Assembly (NCBI GenBank): GCA_014804655.1
Contig: JAAUZK010000007.1
Location: 1 to 32,451, forward strand
Length of the DNA stretch: 32,451 bases
From: Lachnospiraceae bacterium
GTDB lineage: Bacteria; Bacillota; Clostridia; Lachnospirales; Lachnospiraceae
Reading direction: 5' to 3'
The position numbers were made by a program, and so were the translations under genes. Every line of letters begins with the position of its first letter. The stretch's first letter is position 1. This document shows, piece after piece, positions 1 to 7,679 of this stretch. A model generated the notes under the pieces. That model searched no databases and was not told where the DNA came from. It saw nothing but the letters and a program-made list of their open reading frames with translations.

Positions 1-24
1 GATAAGAATTTCCTGGTTTGTCAT
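1..24 (-). CDS. start of an unidentified gene (5' end only)
   Basis: Only the first eight codons are inside the window (MTNQEILI, reading leftward). The call rests on an ATG at 22-24 preceded on the minus strand by an AGGAGG-type ribosome binding site (complement of 32-38) with seven-base spacing. Nothing can be said about the product. Confidence 0.55.
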
Positions 25-57
25 GGTATCATCCTCCTGAATATAGGAAGATTATCG

Positions 58-180
58 CATATCACAAGACCTATTAAACGGACTTTGAAGAGCTACCGAC
101 CTATTTACGGACTAACACCAAATCAATTTAAAAATATTAGCTTCTTTCTCAATTGCAAGATAATCAACCTGTGCTTATAA
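58..180 (+). pseudogene. possible 3' remnant of an AraC-family regulator
   Basis: A plus-strand frame with no start codon contains YGLTPNQFK near its end and stops at 178-180. That motif resembles the C-terminal edge of the AraC/XylS helix-turn-helix domain, where a Y-G-x-T-P-x-x-F pattern is typical. The frame is open to the window edge but has no ribosome binding site, and it overlaps the start and leader of a minus-strand gene. It is therefore at best a short remnant. The match rests on about 20 residues and could be chance. Confidence 0.3.
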
Positions 181-1132
181 GTAATGTCGATCGATCTTTT
201 TTTGTAATTCCTGGTACAAAATCCCCATTTGGGTTTAAACAGTATTCATTATCAATTAATTTATTATTATGCCTTAGTAAATATTGAAATTCATGTTCAG
301 AATCAAATTCAAAACCAAAAGCACCAAATTTTTTTAAATATGTATGATTTAAATATACATTTTTGTTTATATCATCTAGACTTCTTTTATTAATTCCTAT
401 TTTTCTCCACAAGTCTCTTCTCATATTTTCCATAATCACTTGTACTTCTTTAGTTTTAGATATTATATTGTCCTCGGTTTTTACGGTTATCGCTTTCCCA
501 AACATTACAATACATTTCTTATATAATTCATTTTCTTTTTCGCATATATCATTAACTTCAACATATTCAAATATTGTCGGAATAATAACCTTGTTGGTAA
601 TTGCAGCTACTTTTGTTCCTCCGATTTTTATTGGCTGCATAGGTAAGATAGGATGAAGATTCCATGTTCCTTCACCTAAAATCAAACCACATTTTCCTTC
701 TATAATTTTTTTAGAAAAATGCAACATTCCATTAATCGACGATTCTTTATTTCCTCTATCGATTAATGTAACGTCCCCCAACATAAATAATAATTTAGTT
801 GCAAAATTAAGACAATCACTGGCGCCAAAGGGTGTGACTGGTTTCCCAATATTTCCAAATACTTCAATAATAGAAAAGAAATCGTGAGAGTTAGAGTGAT
901 TGCTAATAAATACTGCTGAATCATCTGGCGGAATATTTTCTTCACCATATATTTCTAAATCGTAATTTCTTATAAAAGGTGATAAATGGTAGATAACTTT
1001 CTTGAATAATTTATTTGAAGAGTTTTTAAAATTTTGAGTTAGGCAATAATTTTGTAGTTTTAGATAGTATTCGCATTTTTCCTCTATGCTCATTCTTTCT
1101 ATTTCACTATTTGATAAAAGTATATTTTCCAT
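164..1132 (-). CDS. PlsC-like acyltransferase family protein
   Basis: Predicted 322-residue acyltransferase of the lysophosphatidate/glycerolipid acyltransferase superfamily, which transfers acyl groups at the membrane. The HX4D catalytic motif is visible as His79 to Asp84 (NHSNSHD), and an EGTW block at residues 154-157 matches the family's EGTR substrate-binding block. A hydrophobic stretch follows residue 110. The start was set at ATG 1130-1132 because AAGGAAG lies just upstream. A longer frame begins at a TTG at 1147 but overlaps that ribosome binding site. At 322 residues it is longer than housekeeping PlsC (about 240), with a C-terminal extension of unknown role. Base composition is far more AT-rich than the genes to the right, and the gene stands alone, so it may have been acquired by transfer. 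The exact substrate cannot be read from the sequence. Confidence 0.75.
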   Translation of the reverse strand: MENILLSNSEIERMSIEEKCEYYLKLQNYCLTQNFKNSSNKLFKKVIYHLSPFIRNYDLEIYGEENIPPDDSAVFISNHSNSHDFFSIIEVFGNIGKPVTPFGASDCLNFATKLLFMLGDVTLIDRGNKESSINGMLHFSKKIIEGKCGLILGEGTWNLHPILPMQPIKIGGTKVAAITNKVIIPTIFEYVEVNDICEKENELYKKCIVMFGKAITVKTEDNIISKTKEVQVIMENMRRDLWRKIGINKRSLDDINKNVYLNHTYLKKFGAFGFEFDSEHEFQYLLRHNNKLIDNEYCLNPNGDFVPGITKKDRSTLLISTG

Positions 1133-1156
1133 AGCATCTTCCTTCAACTCAGTATT

Positions 1157-1185
1157 TTTATACTATTTTTTTCGTTTATGTCCAA
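1157..1185 (-). promoter_or_regulatory. promoter of the acyltransferase gene
   Basis: On the minus strand, TTGGAC (complement of 1180-1185) and TATAAA (complement of 1157-1162) are separated by 17 bases. They lie about 25 bases upstream of the chosen start codon. Spacing and hexamers fit a vegetative sigma-70/sigma-A promoter. Confidence 0.5.
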
Positions 1186-1294
1186 ACATTATTTATTCAG
1201 TGCTTATTATGCTTAATTGCATTTCCTATCTCTAATATCTTGGCAAATTTGCTCTACTTAATCTCAAGTAGTCACTCAAATAATATCACATCAT

Positions 1295-1359
1295 GCTCAT
1301 TTGAGCAATATTTTTATTACATGTGAGTTCTATTTTGTCATTCTTTTGAGCAATATAAT
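1295..1359 (+). promoter_or_regulatory. repeated operator-like sites and -10 box ahead of the XRE gene
   Basis: The sequence TTGAGCAATAT occurs at 1301-1311 and again at 1345-1355. The first copy sits in a palindrome with arms GCTCA (1295-1299) and TGAGC (1302-1306). The second copy runs into a TATAAT at 1354-1359, a good -10 box, but no convincing -35 is seen at the right distance. Paired repeats over a promoter directly ahead of a helix-turn-helix gene suggest autoregulation. This is inferred from position only. Confidence 0.4.
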
Positions 1360-1382
1360 AAATACAGATTGGAGGTATTGGC

Positions 1383-1688
1383 ATGGATGTAATAAAGCGA
1401 ATTGATATGTTAATGAAAGAGCGAAATTGGTCAGATTATAAATTATCAGCAGAATCTGGTCTTTCTTCTTCCACCATTGCTAATATCCACCGCCGAAACA
1501 CCGTACCGTCAATTTCCACGCTGGAATCAATCTGCTCTGCTTTCGGAATTACTTTAGCTCAATTTTTTACTGAAGACAGTTATACTGTTCAACTGAACAG
1601 TGAACAACAAGATTTATTTCACCAATGGATAGCTTTAACAGATAATCAAAAAGACCTAATATATCAATTAATCAAAGAAATGAAATAG
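1383..1688 (+). CDS. XRE-family helix-turn-helix regulator
   Basis: 101-residue protein with a Cro/C1-type DNA-binding domain over residues 6-60. The helix-turn-helix reads KLSAESGLSSSTIANIHR, followed by the usual S-x-x-T-L-E-x-I-C-x-A-F-x-I-T-L-x-x-F-F block. The C-terminal 35 residues are short and polar (helical LTDNQKDLIYQLIKEMK), with no enzymatic or sensor domain. The start is supported by GGAGGT at 1371-1376. It is probably a repressor of itself or of nearby genes, because repeated TTGAGCAATAT sites lie immediately upstream. It is AT-rich like its left neighbour and has no obvious partner gene. Similar small XRE proteins are common both on chromosomes and on remnants of mobile elements. 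Confidence 0.85.
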   Translation: MDVIKRIDMLMKERNWSDYKLSAESGLSSSTIANIHRRNTVPSISTLESICSAFGITLAQFFTEDSYTVQLNSEQQDLFHQWIALTDNQKDLIYQLIKEMK

Positions 1689-1852
1689 AATTTCGACTCA
1701 TAAATCCGCGGGTTTTTCCTGCAGCTTTTCCACAGCACGCTGCTTATTCTGAAACCGGCTCCATTCCTCGGTAAACTGTGATACAATCTATCAAGGTACA
1801 AGATCGCGGAAATCAAATGATTCCAGCGACCTCAACCAGTTCTTTCTTCAAT

Positions 1853-2149
1853 TCACTTACTATGCCCCTCACACAGTTCTCTATCTCCATCCAGCAACCT
1901 CTCAAAATCCTTCCGGCAGACAGGCCGTGAATAATGATACCCCTGCAGCAGCGTAGCATTCAAATCTCCAACAACCTCCGCCACTTTACTGTTCTCCATA
2001 CCTTCTATAATAGAATAATATCCCAAGCACCTGCACATTTCCAACAGACTGTCAACAATCACATAATCTACGTTGTGTCCCAACTGCGCAAGCTCTTTCG
2101 GGGCTTCTACCTGCAGTTTTCCGTCTGAACCGTTACAGCAGCCTCTCCC
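1853..2149 (-). pseudogene. C-terminal fragment of an EAL-domain (c-di-GMP phosphodiesterase) protein
   Basis: The minus-strand frame encodes the end of an EAL domain. It contains a helix ending in LGYYSIIEGMEN, which corresponds to the family's LG..xIAEGVE motif, and LLQGYHYSRPV, which corresponds to QGYxFSRP. An intact EAL domain is about 240 residues; only about 80 remain, and the EAL motif itself and most metal ligands are missing. No ATG with a ribosome binding site exists: the frame opens directly after the stop codon of the broken permease, in the same reading phase. The fragment cannot hydrolyse cyclic di-GMP. It is best read as the leftover of a deletion that removed the 5' part of the gene. 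Confidence 0.7.
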
Positions 2150-4498
2150 CTACAACTCATTAACCGTCTCCGTAATCGCCATCCCCCTGATCCTCCTCAC
2201 CGGAGCATGCACCGCCGCGGCACATGCCAATACGAAAATGAGCAGAACGATTATAATCGGCTCAAACGGAATTGACCACGTTCCTCCGAAGTGCGAATAA
2301 ATCAGCTTGTTCATTAACAGGCGGTGCATATACAGTCCGCCCGCAAGCCCGATCACCATTCCGCATACTGCATAGGTTACGGCTTCCGCCGCGATCATTT
2401 TAGTCATCTGGCGCACGCTCATGCCGACGGCACGCATGGCTCCGTACTGCTTCATTCTGGCAGACACGCTCATAGAGATACTGTTCATAATATTAAAGAC
2501 CGTGATCAATGCTATAATCGTCAGGAAACCATAGGCTGCAATCCGGAATACTCAGAAGGTAGAATTGCTCGTCTGATTGTCCTCCCGCCGGTCGTAAAAT
2601 TCATTTTCACCTGTTAACGTCCTGATCGTCTCGACTGTTTCTTCCGTTGCATCCTTAGTAAGCTGCGCATTCAATAAATTATAATTTTCCTCTCCCGTGA
2701 TCCGTCGGAAAGTTTCCTCCGTGCAACACACCGATATGCCTTCAACTCCTATGCCCTCCGACACAACACAGGCAATTTCCAGTTCCGTCTCTCCGATTTT
2801 AATTTTATCTCCCGTATCCAGCCGGCTGTCCCGATTAAAAATAGTAAATACATAGTCCGTGTCGCCGTCGACCTTGGACAGGTCACCACTGACAACGGAT
2901 TTTTTCGTCCACGAGAACATATAGTCATCGTAAGAAACCAGATCAACACTGCCGGAGACACCGTTAATATCAGCAGGCACATTCGTAGACATCGCGCATC
3001 CGAAAGCCGCTTCCACCCCGGGAACTGCGCCGATTTGCTCCTTCAATCCCCTGTCAATGGAATTCCTATTGTCCATTGACGCGATGGAAATGTCCGGGTT
3101 CAGATCACTCTCCGACGGCAGAATCTTCCTTGCAAAATCAAGTCCTGCATAGAAAGTCAGAAACAAAGCTGCCGTAAAGGCAAAAGATAACGACATCAGT
3201 GTCATGTTCTTCTTAGACATTGCCGCGTGGTATACGCCGAGAGCGCTTTCTACTTTAAACATACGTGTATTTGCCGCACGGGAAATTTTTCTTCCCGATT
3301 CTGCATTGCCTGACACTGCCGCCATCGGCGATACTGCCGCCGCACGTTTTGCCGGAGCATGTGCCGCCAGCAGCACGGTGATCACGCCGACCGAGGCACC
3401 GCTTACGACAGCCACAATGCTGAACCGGAATGAATAGCTGCTGAACTCGCCGCCTACCACATTTTTTAATACGATACACAGAATCCATGTAAACACGATC
3501 CCTACGCCTAATCCGATGGGAATGGCTATCTTACACCAATTCAAAGCTTCCAGACGAACGAATCGCATCACTTGCGTCTTACTCGCACCGACGCACCGCA
3601 TCATTCCGAAGAACTTCGTCCGCTGCGACACGTTACTGTTCATACAGCTTGAGATCATCAGCACACCTGCAATCAGAACCATGGCGAATACTGCCACAGC
3701 AAGACCATAGATCCAGTTGATCCCCTGATTGCTGCTGGCACCCGACATACCGACCGTGATAATATTCTCTTTAATATCTCCATCCGGTATGCCGTAATAC
3801 GCCTTCATATCGACAATCGCTTCTTTCAATTTCGTCTTTTCTTTAAACTGCACATAAAGTATCGGCTTTATATTCTCTTCATCGGCATATCCATTGGCTC
3901 TGCATATGGTATGAAACGCACCGACATTCATATAGGCACAGACACCGTCATATTTAACAGCCTCCGACACCCACTCATCCACGCAGAATCCGGTTACAGT
4001 GTAATCAAATTCTCCGGCCGGTGTATGGATCGTAACCCGGTCGCCTATACGGATTCCCAACGCTTCCTTTGCAGTCGTGTTCAGCATTACTTCCGTGTCA
4101 TTCTGCGGATAAGTTCCCTCTGTTTCATAATTTCTGATGTCTTCTATGTACGCCTGCTCTGTTCCGTACATAATAACTCTTCTGTCTCCGATCTGATATC
4201 CCTCATAAATCTCTTCACCAAATGTACAATATCGGGATGTGGCGGACACATTGCTCTGGTGCGCGATCTGATTCTCCTCTTCCTCCAACAAACCGCTTAT
4301 CGTGATGTGGTAGTTTCCATGTTTCTTGATCATGGCCTCTTCCTGATCCTTCATCATGACTTCCGCCATGGAAAAGACGCTGGTCACGAGAAACACCGCC
4401 AGAATAATACAGATCAGCGTAAGACGGTTCTGCTTCCTGCGCTTCTTGGCGGAGATGGGAATCAGGCTGAGATAGCTTTTCATAGGATAGCTCTTCAT
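2150..4498 (-). pseudogene. MacB/FtsX-type ABC permease interrupted by an in-frame TGA
   Basis: The minus-strand frame begins at ATG 4496-4498, eight bases after GGGGAGG and overlapping the ATPase stop as ATGA. It runs 648 codons to a TGA at 2552-2554. Translation continues in the same frame after it for about 130 more codons and ends in TVNEL before a TAG. Joined, the product is a typical two-FtsX-domain permease of about 780 residues: TM1 near residue 25, a large extracytoplasmic domain, FtsX domain 1 (near 265-385), a second extracytoplasmic part, and FtsX domain 2 with three TM helices. The TGA falls just before the last membrane domain, at a place where TGG (Trp) would be one base away. 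As read, the protein lacks its final three helices and is unlikely to work. It belongs with the ATPase upstream and the decayed two-component genes. Confidence 0.8.
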
Positions 4499-5178
4499 TC
4501 CGAACACCTCCCCAAATCCGTCAATACACCGTCTGATACGGACAGCACCCGGTCGGCCGTCTGTGCAATCGTACGGTTATGTGTGATCATGATGATGGTC
4601 TGTTCATATTTTCTGGACGCTTCTTTCAGCAGTGCAATTACCTCGCTGCTGTTCTGAGTGTCCAGATTCCCGGTGGGCTCGTCAGCTAAGATCAGAGCCG
4701 GTCTTGTGATCATCGCACGCCCGATCGCCACCCTCTGCTGCTGCCCGCCGGACAACTGGCTGGGCAGATGGTTTCGACGCTCCTGCAGATTAAGCACCGT
4801 GAGAAGCTCTTCCAGATACTTTCTGTCAGGTTTCTGATAATCCAGCAGCACCGGAAAAATAATATTCTGCTCCACTGTCAGTTCGGGAACAAGATTAAAC
4901 GCCTGAAAAATAAAACCGATATTTCTCCGACGGAAGACCGTAAGCCTGCTTTCCGGCATGGCAAAAGTGTCCTTGCCATCGATCAGCACTTTGCCCGACG
5001 TTGGTACATCAAGCGCACCGATCATATTAAGCAGCGTACTCTTACCGGAACCCGATTCCCCGACGATTGCCACATATTCTCCCTTCGGAACGGAAAAGCT
5101 GACATTTTTTAATGCCTGTACGGCCGCCTCACCGCTGCCGTAAGTCTTACAGATTTTGTTGACTTCTAATAAATTCAT
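4495..5178 (-). CDS. ABC transporter ATP-binding protein (MacB/LolD-type)
   Basis: 227-residue ATPase that would energise the adjacent FtsX-type permease. Such systems do mechanotransmission, or export or detach peptides and lipids. All motifs are intact: Walker [10 protein letters not shown] (40-48), Q-loop Gln92, signature LSGGQQQR (142-149), Walker [11 protein letters not shown] (161-170) and switch His200. Length matches the family (about 225-235). The ATG at 5176-5178 was chosen over an upstream extension because the domain starts there ([14 protein letters not shown]). A GAGG lies ten bases ahead; a GTG two codons earlier is also possible. The stop overlaps the permease start by four bases (ATGA), so the two were translated together. 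The gene is intact although its partner permease and the two-component system upstream are broken, so it may be an orphan or borrowed by another permease. Confidence 0.9.
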   Translation of the reverse strand: MNLLEVNKICKTYGSGEAAVQALKNVSFSVPKGEYVAIVGESGSGKSTLLNMIGALDVPTSGKVLIDGKDTFAMPESRLTVFRRRNIGFIFQAFNLVPELTVEQNIIFPVLLDYQKPDRKYLEELLTVLNLQERRNHLPSQLSGGQQQRVAIGRAMITRPALILADEPTGNLDTQNSSEVIALLKEASRKYEQTIIMITHNRTIAQTADRVLSVSDGVLTDLGRCSE

Positions 5179-5260
5179 CTCCACTTTACCTCGCTCTACA
5201 ATAATCTCTTTGTACAAGGTCAGAATAATACGCAAACCTTACACGCAGGCTTCAGCAAGA

Positions 5261-6024
5261 CTACAATTTTGTAGGAATTACTAAGAAGTTCATGATAAAA
5301 GTGGTTCCTTCACCCAGCCGGCTGTCCACTTCAATGGTGCCGTTGTGGGCTTCCGTCACGGATTTGGAGAGTGGCAGCCCCAGCCCGACAGGACAATCTC
5401 CTTCCCCTCCTGCTCCGCACGGAATGCAAAATGTTTCTTCACATCCTCCATCATTTCAAAAATATTTTCCGTCCGCTTCTCCATCACCACGGACCCGGCG
5501 TCAAACTTCGTAATCTTCAGCAGATTCTGCACTAACGTTTCGATCCGGTCAAGCTCCTGCTCAGAAAGATCGGTAAACTCCTTAATCGCCGCCGAATCGT
5601 TCGCTCCGGCTTCTGACTGCATAATGCCGTTAGAGGACAGTTCCTGATCCGTCCGGCTAAAATTATCACTTCTGCGAAGAAGTGCATTGATTCTCGACAG
5701 GAATACCGCCAGCTTGAAAGGTTTCGTAATATAATCATCAGCACCGATATCCAGCCCCATAATAATGTCAGTTTCTTCATCGGCAGCCGTCAGGAACATG
5801 ATCGGCACCTTTGAAGTCTGACGTATCTTCGTACAAATATCAAATCCGGAGCCGTCAGGGAGCGACACATCCAGAATCACCAGATCATATTTACCGTCCG
5901 CCCACAGCCGCTTAGCTTCAAGGCTTGTGCGGGCAACATCTATTTCATATCCCTGCTTCCTGACCGCAAAAGTAAGCCCGTTTATCAGGCTCAGATCATC
6001 TTCTACAAAAAAGATACGCTTCAT
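5261..6024 (-). pseudogene. collapsed VanR/VanS-type two-component system (chimeric receiver-kinase remnant)
   Basis: Translation starts at ATG 6022-6024 after AGGAAG. It gives an OmpR-type receiver domain, residues 1 to about 120, with acidic pocket EDD, phospho-acceptor in LVILDVSLPDGSG and KPF switch lysine. At about residue 135 (after RTDQELSSNGI) the sequence jumps without frame loss into the dimerisation region of a VanS-like kinase (LDRIETLVQNLLKITKFDAGS). The winged-helix domain of the regulator and the sensor part of the kinase are missing. Near residue 212 a second deletion shifts the frame, and the open frame ends at 5356. The lost frame continues as GLGLPLSKSVTEAHNGTIEV..., the kinase G2 box and C-terminus, stopping at 5261-5263. 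So two deletions removed the DNA-binding domain, the sensor, the phospho-histidine segment and most of the ATP-binding domain. The remnant cannot signal normally. Confidence 0.85.
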
Positions 6025-6088
6025 TCGACTTCCTGCCCTTTCGTGTCTATCTCATGTTATTTACACCGGTACATTAATATTCAGTATG

Positions 6089-6117
6089 ATTATATGCAAT
6101 CGCATAAATCATTTCAA
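6089..6117 (-). promoter_or_regulatory. promoter of the decayed two-component/ABC operon
   Basis: On the minus strand, TTGAAA (complement of 6112-6117) and TATAAT (complement of 6089-6094) are 17 bases apart, about 65 bases ahead of the remnant regulator's ATG. This is close to consensus, so the operon may still be transcribed although the regulator and permease genes are broken. Confidence 0.6.
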
Positions 6118-6206
6118 GCAGGAAAACCTGCCTCCGTTCCACTCCCGGAACAAAAGCAGGCTTCCCATTACTTCATGTTTCAATTCAATTTCAATTCTAC
6201 ACTCTC

Positions 6207-7499
6207 TCAAATCGCTTCATATACAATTCTGTTACGACCGTTGTTCTTTCCTTCATACAGCTTTGCGTCCGCGTCACGCACGATGTGCTCAACCTTACCG
6301 TCATTTCCCTCCGTGATGCCAAAAGTCATCGTAAGGCCAAACGCCGTATCGCCGTAGATAATACGCTGGGTGCGGATCTCTTCCAGCAGTTCCTGCATAC
6401 AGGACACCGCCGTGTTAAGCTGCATATTATCATATACCAACAGCATCTCCTCGCCACCCCATCTGGCGACGAATCCCTTGCCCTGCATATGTTCCTTAAT
6501 CCGTTCGGATATCTTTGCAAGCGCTACATCACCGCATTCATGACCGTAAGTATCATTAACATGCTTAAAATGATCTATATCACCGATTGCAACACAGAAG
6601 GGAGTCCCCTCCTTCCGATAATTTTCACATGTCCTCCGCAATAATTTCTCGCCGCTTCTCCGATTATATAAACCCGTGAGAATATCCTGTTCCACCAGCT
6701 CTTGCAGCGACTTCTGCATCCGGATCAGGCAGCGGCCCATATGTCCCAATTCATCCTTGCGCTCCATAACATCTGCGTCAAGCTCTGTATGAAGCTCGCC
6801 TTGCGCGATTGACACCACGAATGCTTCCGTCCTCCGGAGCGCATTTACAAGCTTACCGGAAAAACGTATCGTCACAACACTTGCGATCAGCATCGTAAGG
6901 ATACCGAATGCAATCGTAGGTGCAATCGAATCATATACCAGCCGCTCCACTTCCGCAGATGGTTTTCCGAGAAAAATCATACCGATGCAAGTTCCGTCAG
7001 ATGCATAGAGCGGTTCATAATAAGAAAAATACCGGACACCCTCCACCATCGTACTCGAATAGAAATGCGGCTGCCCGCCCTTTAACACATCCTCTGCCAC
7101 CGTGTCATTCGCCTTGGTTCCGATTGCCCGGACACCATCGCTCGTTTGGATCGTCGTAACCACACGGGTATCCTGATTAAAAATTGTGATATCGACGTCG
7201 GTCTTCGCCTTAATGGAATCAATAATGGAAAAGTCACCGTCTAACAGGTGCTCTCCTTTCATCATGTAAACAACGTCTCCTTCGTCTTCTATATGATAAT
7301 CCCCTTCATATGCGGTATCGTATAAAGTGACTACTGTATGACACAGATTAACCAGCTCGTTCTTGGTTTCCACATTCATAGAGGCAGCAAACCGAACGGC
7401 ACTGAACATTGTGATCACCAATGTTAATAATATAAGCGGCAGCATGTTCATTTTGAGTAAAACCCAGAAAAAACTGTTTCCTCTTAATTTCATCTTCAT
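6207..7499 (-). CDS. membrane diguanylate cyclase with Cache-like sensor and HAMP
   Basis: 430-residue inner-membrane enzyme expected to make cyclic di-GMP from two GTP. Order of parts: TM1 (about 11-38), extracytoplasmic single-Cache-like sensor (about 40-180, with YFSYYEPLYASDGTCIGMIFLG typical of Cache sheets), TM2 (about 185-208), HAMP linker (to about 265), GGDEF domain (about 275-430, beginning ILTGLYNRR). The active-site loop reads RWGGEEM at 346-352, so the last position of GG(D/E)EF is Met instead of Phe. The upstream inhibitory RxxD motif is absent (Gln and Gly in place of Arg and Asp), so product feedback through that site is not expected. The start is ATG 7497-7499 with GGGAG eight bases ahead. 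No operon partner is obvious. The only nearby phosphodiesterase trace is the dead EAL fragment at 1.9-2.1 kb. Confidence 0.88.
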   Translation of the reverse strand: MKMKLRGNSFFWVLLKMNMLPLILLTLVITMFSAVRFAASMNVETKNELVNLCHTVVTLYDTAYEGDYHIEDEGDVVYMMKGEHLLDGDFSIIDSIKAKTDVDITIFNQDTRVVTTIQTSDGVRAIGTKANDTVAEDVLKGGQPHFYSSTMVEGVRYFSYYEPLYASDGTCIGMIFLGKPSAEVERLVYDSIAPTIAFGILTMLIASVVTIRFSGKLVNALRRTEAFVVSIAQGELHTELDADVMERKDELGHMGRCLIRMQKSLQELVEQDILTGLYNRRSGEKLLRRTCENYRKEGTPFCVAIGDIDHFKHVNDTYGHECGDVALAKISERIKEHMQGKGFVARWGGEEMLLVYDNMQLNTAVSCMQELLEEIRTQRIIYGDTAFGLTMTFGITEGNDGKVEHIVRDADAKLYEGKNNGRNRIVYEAI

Positions 7500-7622
7500 T
7501 TACATTCTCCCGGACGCTGAAAGTTCAGACACATTCATGGCTATCATTACACAATAACCAATATTGAACTTTTCCTTCTTCCATAGCAGATCGCTATTTA
7601 AGCAGTATAACGCATTTGCTTG

Positions 7623-7660
7623 CAAAAAAGATCGATTTTTCACGAATCGCCCGTGAATCG
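7623..7660 (-). terminator. probable terminator after the GHKL kinase gene
   Basis: On the minus strand downstream of the kinase stop, CGATTCACG (complement of 7652-7660) pairs with CGTG...AATCG (complement of 7633-7644) across a seven-base loop with a three-base bulge. It is followed by GATCTTTTTT. The bulge weakens the call. The rest of the 7500-7679 gap also carries a minus-strand TATACT (complement of 7604-7609) that may be the -10 of the cyclase gene. Confidence 0.4.
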
Positions 7661-7679
7661 CATTGAATCGACCGTCCTC

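Noticed and set aside
1698..1790. Minus-strand short frame ending FTEEWSRFQNKQRAVEKLQE... before a TGA
   Set aside because: It looks protein-like but is only about 28 codons with no start and a stop just upstream. I could not assign it to any family. It may be one more remnant of the decayed region.
2552..2554. TGA as a selenocysteine codon in the permease
   Set aside because: No selenocysteine insertion hairpin was recognised just after it, and FtsX-type permeases are not selenoproteins. A TGG-to-TGA nonsense change is simpler.
6118..6131. GCAGG-AAAA-CCTGC hairpin as a terminator of the cyclase gene
   Set aside because: The stem is only five pairs and no T-run follows on either strand.
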